Of a stretch of 64,000 nt of DNA, positions 29,038 through 38,768 are shown one piece after another. Location of the stretch: the NCBI GenBank assembly GCA_963751355.1, contig CAVVVS010000115.1, forward strand, positions 4,927 through 68,926, written 5' to 3'. The notes under the pieces were generated by a model. The model did not search any database, was not told the DNA's origin, and saw only the letters and a program-made list of their open reading frames with translations. Origin of the DNA: CAVVVS01 sp963751355. Lineage in GTDB: Bacteria > Bacteroidota > Ignavibacteria > Ignavibacteriales > Ignavibacteriaceae. Made by a program: the position numbers and the translations under genes. Within the stretch, counting starts at the first letter, position 1, and each line of letters begins with the position of its first letter.

Positions 29038-29929
29038 TTAATTATACCAATCATTATTATTAAAATGGAAACCTCCAACAAAATCGCCGTAACGAAAATA
29101 TTTCTGAATATTATTGTCCAACGGTTTCCTAACTTTAATCAATGTAGGTACTAAAAAAATAAATGAAATTATACCTTTGCTTATGCTTAAAAAACCTCCT
29201 TGTCTTACTCCAGATATAAGCCTTCCAATTATCATTCTAATCGATCTAATTATAATCTTACCAATATTAAAATGCAGAAATAGTACAATTAGATAATTTC
29301 GGGTAATGAAATATTTTCTTCTCATATTAGTTCTATTCTCAACTGAAGAATTGTGTATTATAGTAGCCTTACTAATGTGCTTTATCTTATAACCTTCATT
29401 ATACAGTCGTAAGGAAAAATCCTTTTCATGCTCATAAATGAAATAAATTTCATTAAAATACCCTACTATATTAAAAAGCTCTCTCTTTATTAGCGCACCG
29501 CAGCCAACAAAATTTGGTGAATCCATAAAATGATTTTCATTGTTCTCAAAATCCCCTAACTTGAGGTTCCAAATTTGGAAAGCAGCAATTGCTATTTTAG
29601 TTTCAGTACTAAATTCCTTTATCCCTTTAATTATTGAACCTTTCTCAGGATATGAATCATCATCAAGAACCAAAACAAATTCCCCTCTCGCAACCTTAAA
29701 TCCTTCATTCCATCCAGCAATTCCAATATTTTTTTCAAGTTTAATTAAATTCACTTCAGGGAATTCTTGTTCAACCATTTCCGGCTGATCCATCTGAAGA
29801 AGAGTTATCAACAACGATTACTTCAATATTTTTATAATCTTGTTCAAATACTTTATTTAAAGTATTTCGCAACTCATCTCTTCGATTGTAGGATAGAATA
29901 TTTACAGTAACTAAAGGATTATTTTCCAT
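29038..29929 (-). CDS. Family 2 glycosyltransferase, broken by a single-base frameshift
   Basis: The first 49 codons from ATG at 29929 read MENNPLVTVNILSYNRRDEL through IVVDNSSSDGSA, the canonical GT2 N-terminus. The frame then stops after three more codons. The rest continues one base away as EMVEQEFPEVNLIKLEKNIG through VLDDDSYPE (DxD motif) and the acceptor region FIYEHEKDFSLRLYNEGY, ending in a basic membrane-associated tail. One extra G in GCCGG at 29781-29785 explains it; removing it gives a normal protein of about 296 residues. The start overlaps glf by 11 bp, which supports 29929. Confidence 0.8.
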
Positions 29930-31025
29930 TAGCTATATTCTTTTGAAAAATGTTTAATGTATTCGCGACTACTTGATCCATATTAAAATACTGATATTCA
30001 GCTAATCTTCCGCAAAATATAATATTTTTTATTTTTTCAGCTTCGCTCCAATATTGAAGAAATAAATTTCTGTTATCTTCAGTTGGAACAGGATAATATG
30101 GTTCGCCTTCATGTTCTGGATATTCTCTTGATATTGTTGTCGTATCAGCTTTTTGGCCGCTTAAATATTTATGTTCTACTACTCTCGTGTGCTCAACTTC
30201 ATCAGATACATGATTGATTTGTGCAACTTCTTGATAATTTGCCATAGTAAAATTTTCAAATTCAAATCTAATTGATCTATAAGGAAGTTTTCCGCAATTG
30301 TAATCGAAAAAGTAATCAATTGGTCCGGTATATATTAATTTATCAAATTGAATGTCATTTATGATTTTCTTGTAATCAGTATTTAAGATAATTTCTATAT
30401 TTGGATTATCAAGCATTCTTTCAAACATTTTTGTATAACCATCTCTCGGCATAAATTGATACTTGTCTGTAAAATAACGGCAGTCATCATTCGTTCTTAC
30501 GGGTATTCTTCCGCACACTTGAGGCGATAATTCTTTAGGTTCAAGGTCCCATTGTTTTTTTGTATAAAGCTTGAAAAATTTTTCAAATAAATCGTAACCT
30601 ACTTTACTAACAATTATATCTTCCGAATTTTCTATTGGTTTATGATTTTGTCTAATACTTTCAAAATACTTTTTTACTTGTTCATTGGTCTTAAAATCCA
30701 AACTATATAATTTATTTATTGTAATACGATTTATTGGAATCGGGTATAATGATCCATTCAATTTTGCAAGAACTTTATGCTCATAAAACCGCCATTCTGT
30801 GAATTTGGATAGGTAATCAAAAACTTTTTTGCTGTTTGTATGAAAAATATGAGGGCCATATTTGTGTACCAATATTCCGTGTTCATCATATTCGTCGTAA
30901 GCATTCCCACCAATGTGATTTCTTTTCTCAACAATCAACACTTTCTTGTTCAATTGGGTCGCAATTCTTTCTGCCATTACTGAACCGGCAAAACCTGCAC
31001 CTACAATTAAAAAATCATATCTCAT
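29919..31025 (-). CDS. glf: UDP-galactopyranose mutase
   Basis: 368 residues, standard length. An N-terminal FAD Rossmann motif (IVGAGFAGSV) is followed by the family signature VEKRNHIGGNAYDEYDEHGI and HKYGPHIFHTN. Substrate-loop features include FYEHKVLAKLNGSLYPIPIN and PRDGYTKMFERML. It converts UDP-galactopyranose to UDP-galactofuranose using reduced FAD, supplying galactofuranose for surface glycans. It overlaps the flippase gene by 4 bp upstream and the GT2 gene by 11 bp downstream. Confidence 0.96.
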   Translation of the reverse strand: MRYDFLIVGAGFAGSVMAERIATQLNKKVLIVEKRNHIGGNAYDEYDEHGILVHKYGPHIFHTNSKKVFDYLSKFTEWRFYEHKVLAKLNGSLYPIPINRITINKLYSLDFKTNEQVKKYFESIRQNHKPIENSEDIIVSKVGYDLFEKFFKLYTKKQWDLEPKELSPQVCGRIPVRTNDDCRYFTDKYQFMPRDGYTKMFERMLDNPNIEIILNTDYKKIINDIQFDKLIYTGPIDYFFDYNCGKLPYRSIRFEFENFTMANYQEVAQINHVSDEVEHTRVVEHKYLSGQKADTTTISREYPEHEGEPYYPVPTEDNRNLFLQYWSEAEKIKNIIFCGRLAEYQYFNMDQVVANTLNIFQKNIANGK

Positions 31026-32263
31026 ACTAAAATCTTTTTATAGATATAAAAATTAAATAAGATAAATACCCCGACAAAAACAACAACTTCAGAAATCAGC
31101 GTTGCATATGCTGCTCCAAGATAAGAATATTTTGGTATCAACAGAATATTTAAAATTATATTTGAAGCAGCGCCTAATGCAATCGCAATTGAATATTTTT
31201 TTTGTTTACCCCATGCAATTAATGGATTACCGAAAAACATATTAGCGCCGATTACAAAAATGTTAATTGATAATATCGATAATGGAAAGATTGAATCAGT
31301 AAACCGCTGACCAAATAAAATTTCAATAATAGTTTTGGAATTAAAATAATAAATTGCAGAAATAATTATTGCTGTGGTTAACATTAAAACTGCATATTGA
31401 GAAATTACTTTCTTAAATTCCTTCGATTTTGTTAAACCAATTTTTGAAAGAGTTGGAAAGAAGGAATTCAGTATTAATGAAAACGGAATAATCCCCACTA
31501 AAAATACTCTATATGCCGCACTATAAATACCTACATCAGTTTCTGATTTCATATAACCGAGCATTACCATATCCAAATTATAGTAAATTGCAATCATGAA
31601 TGCGGAAAACATTAAAGGGAAAGATTCATAAAGAATTCGCTTCCAATAATTAAAATTAAAGCTTAATTTAATTTCATTATACCATTTTCTATAAACTTGG
31701 AATAACCATGATGTATTAATAACGCTTGATAGAGTAATAATAAGTACAGCTATTACAATATTTTTTTCTGAACTGACAAATAAAACAACTCCTATTAAAG
31801 CAATTAAATTCGTCATTACCTGACGGATTGAAATCAGCCACATTTTTTCCAATCCCATAAAAACCCAATTTAGAGATATTGCATTCACGAACAGATTTAT
31901 TGCAGTTATCAATAAAACTAATTTTACTGTTAGCGGTTTGCTTATCATTAAAACGATTAATGCAAAAATCAAATACCAGATAACGGCGAATAACAAACGA
32001 ATTGAAAGGATATTATTTACGAGTTTCGCAGTGATTGATTTTTCTTTAGCAATTTCTCTTGTTCCGTAAGTATCAAATCCAAAATTTACCATTAGCAAAA
32101 AATAAGAAACAAATGCGCTCGCAAATCCTAAAATTCCAAAACCTTCAGGTTTTAATACTCGAGCTAAATAAACCGCAGTTAATAAAGAAATTATTTTGCT
32201 TACAACTTCGGCACTTGTAAGAGTAATCAGATTTTTAAATATTTGATTTGAACTCTTGAACAA
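31022..32263 (-). CDS. Wzx-type oligosaccharide flippase
   Basis: 413-residue inner-membrane protein with about 12 hydrophobic segments, in the MOP/polysaccharide-export superfamily. Typical features are the N-terminal LITLTSAEVVSKIISLLTAV, LARVLKPEGFGILGFASAFV and YGTREIA. It would move the lipid-linked glycan unit across the inner membrane. It is the first gene of the polysaccharide series; the 137 bp upstream (32264-32400) is the likely promoter region. No Wzy polymerase or chain-length regulator is visible in this window. Confidence 0.87.
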   Translation of the reverse strand: MFKSSNQIFKNLITLTSAEVVSKIISLLTAVYLARVLKPEGFGILGFASAFVSYFLLMVNFGFDTYGTREIAKEKSITAKLVNNILSIRLLFAVIWYLIFALIVLMISKPLTVKLVLLITAINLFVNAISLNWVFMGLEKMWLISIRQVMTNLIALIGVVLFVSSEKNIVIAVLIITLSSVINTSWLFQVYRKWYNEIKLSFNFNYWKRILYESFPLMFSAFMIAIYYNLDMVMLGYMKSETDVGIYSAAYRVFLVGIIPFSLILNSFFPTLSKIGLTKSKEFKKVISQYAVLMLTTAIIISAIYYFNSKTIIEILFGQRFTDSIFPLSILSINIFVIGANMFFGNPLIAWGKQKKYSIAIALGAASNIILNILLIPKYSYLGAAYATLISEVVVFVGVFILFNFYIYKKILV

Positions 32264-32400
32264 AAAATTCCTTTAATTTTTCTTATTTATTAAGAGCTAA
32301 AATATAAAGTGCTTCTAATTTTATTTTGAGTATTAATTCCGCGTGAGTTTTTAATTTATTAGGTTCATTTTATCTTGTACTCCTATTATAATTAACAATT

Positions 32401-33684
32401 TCATTTCCTAGCCAGCCAAACCTCCGGGTTCTGATTCTTCCTCGAATTCCAAATTTCAAAATGTAATACATTCCCTTCCAGGCTCTCACCTACCCTTCCG
32501 ATTAAACTGCCTAATTTCACCCTGTCCCCTTCTTCCACATCAATCTCCGAAAGATGGCTGTACACTGTCCGGTAATCTCCTTTGTGGGTTACAATAACTA
32601 CGCTTCCGTAACCGGGGATCCAGTTAATAGTAGAAACGACACCTTCGGCTACTGCTTTTACTACTTCATCGGAAGAAGTTTTTATATCAACGCCATAATT
32701 TACCGTAACTGTATTTAGATGCGAATTCCTATTTTTACCGAATTTTTTTATTATTCTTCCGTGATTGACCGGCCAATTGAGTTTTCCTTTGAGTGCGGCA
32801 AATGATGAAAAATTTTCGGTTGACAAATTGATATCATAATTAGATGAGCTCTGCGTCGATTCTTCTTTAATTCGTGCCGGTGTTTTGCTGCCTGTGTTCA
32901 ATTCCTCGTTCAATTTACCTTTTGCTAATCTCTCTTCTTCCGCCCTTCTTTTTTGCTCAGCTTCAGCAATCAATTTAGTAATCATACTTTTTATATCCGT
33001 TTCGGCGCTCCGCTTTGCTTCCAGCTCTTTTTTCAGTTCTGTTTTATCATGCTTTATCGCAGCTATTATCCGTTTGCTCTTCCGTATTTTTGATTGAAGA
33101 TTATTTTCCTCATCTTCTTTTTGCGCAGCCAGTAATGCTTTTTTCTTTTTTTGTTTATTAAGGCGTTCCCGGGCAAGGATTAATTCATTTTTTTTATTTT
33201 TTAATTCGGCGAGATCTTGTTTCCTTTTTTCCGTGAATTTTTGTAAATATTTAACTCTAAGAATAGCCTGCTCAACTGATTCGGCATCCAGCAGGCTTTC
33301 AAGTTCGCTGACCTTTCCGTGTTTATATACGGCTACCACATATTTTGAGTAATTATTTTGTAAATCTTTTATGTCCTTTATGAGTACTGATATTCTCTTT
33401 TCGTTGGAATTAATTTGTTTTTGCTTTTGTTTTTCTTCAGCGTGAAGTTTATTAATTACCTTATTCAAAAGGTAAATTTGTTTATTATAATTGTTGAGTA
33501 CAGCAAAAGATTTTTTTTCTTTTTGTGTTTTTGTTATCAGTTGATCCTGGAGATTGTCGATTTGTGATTTTATTGATGAAAGTTCACTCCGCTTTTGTTC
33601 TATCTGTTCTTTTTCCTGCGGAAAGATTAAAGTGTTCGATAGTAGTAGAATGATAGTAAATAATTGAGTTAATCTTCTTACCAT
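32401..33684 (-). CDS. EnvC-like murein hydrolase activator with degenerate LytM domain
   Basis: 427 residues with a signal peptide (about 1-22). A long Lys/Glu/Gln-rich coiled coil covers about 25-255. A LytM/M23 fold follows at about 300-427. Two catalytic positions are replaced: the first zinc ligand (HxxxD) reads Asn329-Tyr-Gly-Val-Asp333, and the HxH motif reads Val406-Leu-His408. This matches EnvC/NlpD-type factors that activate amidases at the septum rather than cut peptidoglycan themselves. It overlaps the DUF4292 gene by 7 bp and is last in the TPR-DUF4292-EnvC operon. Confidence 0.85.
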   Translation of the reverse strand: MVRRLTQLFTIILLLSNTLIFPQEKEQIEQKRSELSSIKSQIDNLQDQLITKTQKEKKSFAVLNNYNKQIYLLNKVINKLHAEEKQKQKQINSNEKRISVLIKDIKDLQNNYSKYVVAVYKHGKVSELESLLDAESVEQAILRVKYLQKFTEKRKQDLAELKNKKNELILARERLNKQKKKKALLAAQKEDEENNLQSKIRKSKRIIAAIKHDKTELKKELEAKRSAETDIKSMITKLIAEAEQKRRAEEERLAKGKLNEELNTGSKTPARIKEESTQSSSNYDINLSTENFSSFAALKGKLNWPVNHGRIIKKFGKNRNSHLNTVTVNYGVDIKTSSDEVVKAVAEGVVSTINWIPGYGSVVIVTHKGDYRTVYSHLSEIDVEEGDRVKLGSLIGRVGESLEGNVLHFEIWNSRKNQNPEVWLARK

Positions 33685-34466
33685 TTTATTACGGTTGCAT
33701 CTTCGGGTAATTTGAAGTTAATGTTTATAGCTTTCCGGTTAGCAGCCATTTTTTTATAGGAAATCGAAACTTGCTGATTTTCTTGTTTATTCTCTACACT
33801 AATTTTATATGGAATGGCTACGTTGTCGAGACTATTAAAATCCGAATATTTCCCTTCTAGTTCAACCTTCCCCTTGTTGTTAATGTATTGATAATTAGTG
33901 ATCCCTAATGTTCTAATATCCACATAATATTTAGTAGTCACATTAGTTAATGAATCAACGTAAGTCAAAACATATTTATCATAATCTACTAAAAACTTGG
34001 TAGGTTGTTTATAAAGATGCTTGGTTAAATTAACTGCTCCGGCAAACGCATTTAAAAGTTGATCAAACGGCAAATTTATTCTAAAGATATTTTGTAAAAC
34101 ATTGTCACTTAGCCCTCCGGTATAAGCAGTATTATGCAATGCATCATAAAAAACAAAATTATTTTTAGTGACTAAAGCCTCAGCCAAATTGATTCCGAAA
34201 GGCCCCATTATTGTAAAATATATGGAATCCGGTTTTTGTATTATGACTTTAAATTCCGCGCTATTATTCATTGAGTTTGTTTTTACCTGAATAGTGCCTG
34301 ATCCTTCAAAATTATTTATTCTTCTTCTGTTGATTTCAAGCCTGCTTATCAGTCTTTCAGGTGATAATATTTCAACTTCTTCCCTTGGTTTTGAAGGTAC
34401 ACATCCGGAAAAGTAAAGAAGGGCAAAACTTATAATTACAAAAAAGACAGATAATAATTTTTTCAA
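33678..34466 (-). CDS. DUF4292 family lipoprotein
   Basis: 262 residues with a lipobox (YFSGC, Cys at about 22). The remainder resembles the LolA/LolB-like fold group that includes DUF4292: INNFEGSGTIQVKT, IIQKPDSIYFTIMGPFGI and VDIRTLGITNYQYIN. Function is not established; LolB-like folds bind acyl chains of lipoproteins. It overlaps the TPR gene by 4 bp and the EnvC-like gene by 7 bp, a gene order common in Bacteroidota. Confidence 0.82.
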   Translation of the reverse strand: MKKLLSVFFVIISFALLYFSGCVPSKPREEVEILSPERLISRLEINRRRINNFEGSGTIQVKTNSMNNSAEFKVIIQKPDSIYFTIMGPFGINLAEALVTKNNFVFYDALHNTAYTGGLSDNVLQNIFRINLPFDQLLNAFAGAVNLTKHLYKQPTKFLVDYDKYVLTYVDSLTNVTTKYYVDIRTLGITNYQYINNKGKVELEGKYSDFNSLDNVAIPYKISVENKQENQQVSISYKKMAANRKAININFKLPEDATVIKW

Positions 34467-36274
34467 ATTTCACCTTTCTCAATTTTTAGTTTCAGCTTTT
34501 TATTGGTTGAATCTATTTTAAAGGCTTTTTCCCAAAGTTCACGCGCCTTTTCCTTTTGACCGATTTTATAATTTATGTCTCCAAGATGTTCCAGTAAAAC
34601 CGCATCATGACCCTTACCGATATTCAGAGCCTTCTGTACAAATTCTTTAGCTTTTTGATATTCATTTAGTTTATAATAAATCCATCCCATAGTATCAAGA
34701 TAAGAAGAATTTTCCGGTTCGGCTTTAACTGCCATTTGAGCCATTTCAAGAGCTGTATCTAGTTTTATCCCTCTTTCCGAAAGAGAGTAGGCATAATTAT
34801 TAAGTACAAGTGCGTTGGTAGAGTCAATAGAAATTGCTTTTTGATAAACACTATCACACTCTTTCCATTTGGCTTCTCCGTCATAAATTAATCCCAAAGT
34901 ACCTAACAAGTTAACATCATCTGGGGATACTTTAAGTGCTTTCTTTAAATATAAAATGGCAGCATTATTTTCTTTTAACTGGCTTAATGTATATCCATAA
35001 GCAGAGAGAGCAGTGATGTCTTTAGGATTTAAATCGACAGCTTTTTTTAAATATGTTTTTGCTTCATTATTATCATTTTTTTGTGAAAAAGAAAGTCCTA
35101 AAATTAAGTTCACTCTAAAATCTTCGGGAAAAGAATTTAAAGCTTCTTTCATCACTTTTATTGCTTCATCATATTTATGGTTGTCAAAATACAATCCACC
35201 AAGCCTCACCCAAGGTTCTACATTCCAACTGGCTAATTTAGTTGCAACCTTAAAATCTTTAATGGCAGTGGAATCGTTTTTTTGTGCAATGGCAATAGCA
35301 CCCAAATACATTTTAGTTTGCCATGTAGTAGTATCTTTTTCTATCATCTTAAAAAATTTTTCCGTCCAAGGCATTAATGTGCTGTCTTTAAGAGATCTTT
35401 TAAAATAGGATGCTCCAATTCGTAATTTAGTTTGGAGAGGAACCTCTGGTTTTTTAAGAATGTATGAATATTCGTTGGCCGCTTTTCCCCAATCGTCCTG
35501 GTCAATATATATTTGCGCTTTTTCCTGACGCGCGTCCAAATCGTCCGGGGTAAACTGCAGGACGTCATTAATAGCAGCCATAGCCTTATCATACAATTTT
35601 GCTTCTCGGTAATACTCAGCCTGCAGCCTTTCCAGCGAAGTATTACTCGGAGAGATAGTTAATAACTTACCAATTGTTTCGGCGGCTTCACTGTATTTTC
35701 CTAATTTAGCATATAAATCTGCAACATGGATTAATACATTCCAGTCGGGTCCTATTATTGACGTGAGCTTATTATAAATAGTTACTGCTTGCAAAGGCTT
35801 GGAACTCTCATAAATACGGGCGAGCCGGTAATAAGCATTTATATCGGTTGAATCAAGGTTGATAACTTGTTTTAGAACTACCGCAGCAGAATCAAATTCC
35901 TGCCCAGTGGAATAAATATCTGCTAAAAGATTATATGAACTTGTTTGTCCGGGTTCCAGGTCAATTGCTTTTTTTGCATTTTGGCTTGCCAGTGAAAGTT
36001 TTTTAAGGGCTAAATAGTTTTTAGCCAGGGCAAAATAAATTCCCGCATTCGGATTTAATCTTAAAGCATCCTGGAATTCAAGGATAGCATCGGCATGTTT
36101 GCCCTTTGTTTCTTCAATACAGCCATTAATAAAATGCTCCATCGCATCACTGGTTAACTCGTGCTTCTTCTCATTATTAAGTTTAACAGTAGGTTGTTTT
36201 TTAGTTACTTCCTTCTGAGATGCACACCCGAAAAAGAATACTGCCGCTAAAACTGCTGAAAGGTATTTTATCAT
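34463..36274 (-). CDS. TPR lipoprotein
   Basis: 603 residues with a short lipobox signal (FFGC, Cys17). From about residue 45 to the end there are roughly 15 tetratricopeptide repeats, for example FQDALRLNPNAGIYFALAKN, ALVLNNYAYSLSERG and SYLDTMGWIYYKLNEYQKA. TPR arrays form protein-binding scaffolds; this one probably sits at the periplasmic face of a membrane and works with its DUF4292 and EnvC-like partners. It is the first gene of that operon. The 214-bp gap to the divergent ATP-grasp gene is the promoter region. Confidence 0.85.
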   Translation of the reverse strand: MIKYLSAVLAAVFFFGCASQKEVTKKQPTVKLNNEKKHELTSDAMEHFINGCIEETKGKHADAILEFQDALRLNPNAGIYFALAKNYLALKKLSLASQNAKKAIDLEPGQTSSYNLLADIYSTGQEFDSAAVVLKQVINLDSTDINAYYRLARIYESSKPLQAVTIYNKLTSIIGPDWNVLIHVADLYAKLGKYSEAAETIGKLLTISPSNTSLERLQAEYYREAKLYDKAMAAINDVLQFTPDDLDARQEKAQIYIDQDDWGKAANEYSYILKKPEVPLQTKLRIGASYFKRSLKDSTLMPWTEKFFKMIEKDTTTWQTKMYLGAIAIAQKNDSTAIKDFKVATKLASWNVEPWVRLGGLYFDNHKYDEAIKVMKEALNSFPEDFRVNLILGLSFSQKNDNNEAKTYLKKAVDLNPKDITALSAYGYTLSQLKENNAAILYLKKALKVSPDDVNLLGTLGLIYDGEAKWKECDSVYQKAISIDSTNALVLNNYAYSLSERGIKLDTALEMAQMAVKAEPENSSYLDTMGWIYYKLNEYQKAKEFVQKALNIGKGHDAVLLEHLGDINYKIGQKEKARELWEKAFKIDSTNKKLKLKIEKGEI

Positions 36275-36488
36275 AAAATTTCAATTTATTTTGGGAAAAA
36301 AATAAAATATACACACGCGAATAACAAGGTACTAACATTGTTATAATATAGCTATTTAATCACAAGATTGGTTAGTTTTAAATCAACCCGCTACCAATAA
36401 GATTAGATACTTATTTGTACAAAATAATTTTTGTATATTTTAATTACAAATATACTAAACAATATCCTTCTAAAAATATTTTAATATT

Positions 36489-37415
36489 ATGGAGAAATTT
36501 GACCTCGGATTAGCTTTTGTATGGGAATATGACAATGACTTTATACAATTAGTTGAAAATGAAATGCAAGCAGCCGGAATGACAACTTATTTACTTTCTT
36601 ATTATAATTTTCCTCAAATTAGGGAAAAAATTATAAATAAGGAAATTGGATTTAGATTTTATCTAGACCGAGCATGGGATGTGGATGAGGATTTTGAAGA
36701 CTTAGGCAGAATTATTGCCCGAAAAAAAACCACGATACTTAATTCCTACAAAAATATACTGCATGCTATCGATAAAGCCAGCATGCATCTTGAATTTATT
36801 ACCGCTGGACTTGATGTACCCTATTCAATAATTATTCCTCCCCATAGTGAAGAAGAGAAAATATATGTTTCTTTGGAAGATCTTTCTCTTCTCGGTCGAC
36901 CTTTCATCATTAAACCTTGCAACACTACCGGCGGCGGAATAGGTGTCGTTACAGGTGCCGAATCATTAAAAGACATTTTGGATGAAAGAGTAACCAATAC
37001 TGACGATAAATATTTACTTCAAGAAAAAATTTATCCGGTTATGCTCGACGGTAAAAGAGCATGGTTTCGCTGTTTCTGGGCATTCGGTAAACCTATTGCA
37101 ACCTGGTGGGATGATCAAACACATTTATATTCGGAAATGACTAAAGAGGATATAACACGGTTTAAATTAAATAAACTTTTAAAAATTACCAGGACAATTG
37201 CAAAAGTCACTCAATTGGATTTTTTCTCAACGGAAATAGTATTAACCGAACATAGAAAGTTTGTTGTGATCGATTACGTAAACGACCAGTGCGATATGAG
37301 GTTGAACTCAAAACATCCTGATGGTGTTCCCGACAATGTAGTCAAACAGATTATCATTAATCTTAAAAAATTTATTTTAAAACATAAACAAAACTCTGTC
37401 AAATCTTCTTCATGA
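36489..37415 (+). CDS. ATP-grasp domain protein of unknown substrate
   Basis: 308 residues without a signal peptide, so probably cytoplasmic. The central and C-terminal parts fit a RimK/glutathione-synthetase-type ATP-grasp: the ATP lysine region RPFIIKPCNTTGGGIGVV (about 136-153), LLQEKI (hinge), and the metal/ATP end motif VVIDYVNDQCDMRLNS. ATP-grasp enzymes ligate a carboxylate to an amine or thiol through an acylphosphate. The N-terminal 100 residues carry no motif I know. No neighbouring gene suggests a substrate. An alanine/glutamate ligase or peptide-modifying role is possible. Confidence 0.65.
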   Translation: MEKFDLGLAFVWEYDNDFIQLVENEMQAAGMTTYLLSYYNFPQIREKIINKEIGFRFYLDRAWDVDEDFEDLGRIIARKKTTILNSYKNILHAIDKASMHLEFITAGLDVPYSIIIPPHSEEEKIYVSLEDLSLLGRPFIIKPCNTTGGGIGVVTGAESLKDILDERVTNTDDKYLLQEKIYPVMLDGKRAWFRCFWAFGKPIATWWDDQTHLYSEMTKEDITRFKLNKLLKITRTIAKVTQLDFFSTEIVLTEHRKFVVIDYVNDQCDMRLNSKHPDGVPDNVVKQIIINLKKFILKHKQNSVKSSS

Positions 37416-37503
37416 CAGAGATTTTCAGAATTTAAAATATGTTAGTGCGGTGTGAACAAATAATATTAAAACATCAATTGACATTTTACTACCCGGCTCT
37501 TAA

Positions 37504-37899
37504 ATGACTAAAGTTCAAATTTATACCATTACCTTTCTGATATTAATCATTTTGGTGCTCGCAGCTTATTATTATCTTTTTAATATTTACGAAGTTACTT
37601 ACACCGTTAACCCGAAACAACTTTTTGCGGACAACCACTCAACCGTAACAATAAAAGTAATTCCAATTAATGCCCTTGGATGGCAGGTTCCGTTCAGACA
37701 AATTCCGGCGAAGTGTCAAATAATAGAGGGAAATAATTTAGTCCAAATAGTTAAAAAGGATAGCCAAACCGGTACTTTTATATTAAGTGCAAAAGATAAA
37801 ACCGGTATAGTTGTTGTACGGATTAAATCGAGATATTCGCTTCTCCCCTCTTCAGTGGAGATACATATTTATCCGAATTATGCTTTTAATAAAAAATAA
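37504..37899 (+). CDS. Small membrane-anchored protein with an Ig-like domain
   Basis: 131 residues. An uncleaved-looking hydrophobic anchor at about 6-28 is followed by a beta-rich domain (about 33-125) with the pattern YTVNPKQLFADNHSTVTIKV and GTFILSAKDKTGIVVVRI, like bacterial Ig-like (BIG/invasin) folds. It would face the periplasm. No close family is recognised. It lies 88 bp after the ATP-grasp gene and 95 bp before the next; co-transcription is possible. Confidence 0.6.
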   Translation: MTKVQIYTITFLILIILVLAAYYYLFNIYEVTYTVNPKQLFADNHSTVTIKVIPINALGWQVPFRQIPAKCQIIEGNNLVQIVKKDSQTGTFILSAKDKTGIVVVRIKSRYSLLPSSVEIHIYPNYAFNKK

Positions 37900-37994
37900 G
37901 TTTGATTAAATATCTTTGCATTATTATTGTTATTTTTTATATCAAAATAAACAGAGACTTTATATCTTTTATTTAAATAAATCCTTGAGAAAAT

Positions 37995-38768
37995 ATGAAA
38001 AAGATAATATTATCTATTGTTTTAATGCTTTGTCCGATTTCCTTATCCATAGCACAGGGTACTGCCGGAACCGGCGCTAAATACGAATATCGCTATTTAA
38101 TAGATATGCCCACTGCGGGTATTTTAAATAAAGGTTATGTAGGATTAACAACTAATGTCCTGCCTTACGGTGTTCTTATTGAAAGACTTGAAGTTGGAGT
38201 TTTTAACAATGTAAGCTTCGGTATTTCCTACGGAGGAACAAACGTTATCGGAGCCGGAACGCCCCGCTGGTACAAACTGCCTGGTATTAATATCAGAATA
38301 AGATTGATAAATGAATCTATAGCTTTGCCTGCCATCACATTTGGATTCGATTCTCAAGGGAAAGGTCAATATTTTGATTCTACAAAACGTTATGCAATTA
38401 AATCACCCGGTTTTTTCGGCGCTGTTAGTAAAAATTTCGCATTCCTTGGCTACTTAAGCCTTCACGGAACAGTGAACTATTCATTAGAAAATAATGACGG
38501 TGATAATTTCTTAAATCTAATGGTTGGTTTTGAAAAAACTTTGGGCGAAAATGTTTCGATTGTCGGAGAGTATGATTTTGCGTTCAATGATAATGCAACA
38601 AATTCGTTTGGAAGCGGAAACGGTTACTTAAACATGGGTGTAAGATGGGTCATAGGAGACGGATTTACTTTGGGGTTCGATTTGAGAGATTTATTGGATA
38701 ATAAAAAATGGAGCCCAAGCTCTGCCGACAGGGCAATAAGAATTGAATATATTAAAAGCATTTTTTAA
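37995..38768 (+). CDS. Predicted outer-membrane protein of unknown function
   Basis: 257 residues with a signal peptide (about 1-21, LSIAQG). The mature part is Gly- and aromatic-rich with alternating strands (VGVFNNVSFGISYGG, GYLNMGVRWVIGDGFTLGFD) and ends in an aromatic residue (IKSIF), as small beta-barrels do. I do not recognise the family. The stop is followed by a 216-bp AT-rich gap before the lipoprotein operon. Confidence 0.6.
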   Translation: MKKIILSIVLMLCPISLSIAQGTAGTGAKYEYRYLIDMPTAGILNKGYVGLTTNVLPYGVLIERLEVGVFNNVSFGISYGGTNVIGAGTPRWYKLPGINIRIRLINESIALPAITFGFDSQGKGQYFDSTKRYAIKSPGFFGAVSKNFAFLGYLSLHGTVNYSLENNDGDNFLNLMVGFEKTLGENVSIVGEYDFAFNDNATNSFGSGNGYLNMGVRWVIGDGFTLGFDLRDLLDNKKWSPSSADRAIRIEYIKSIF

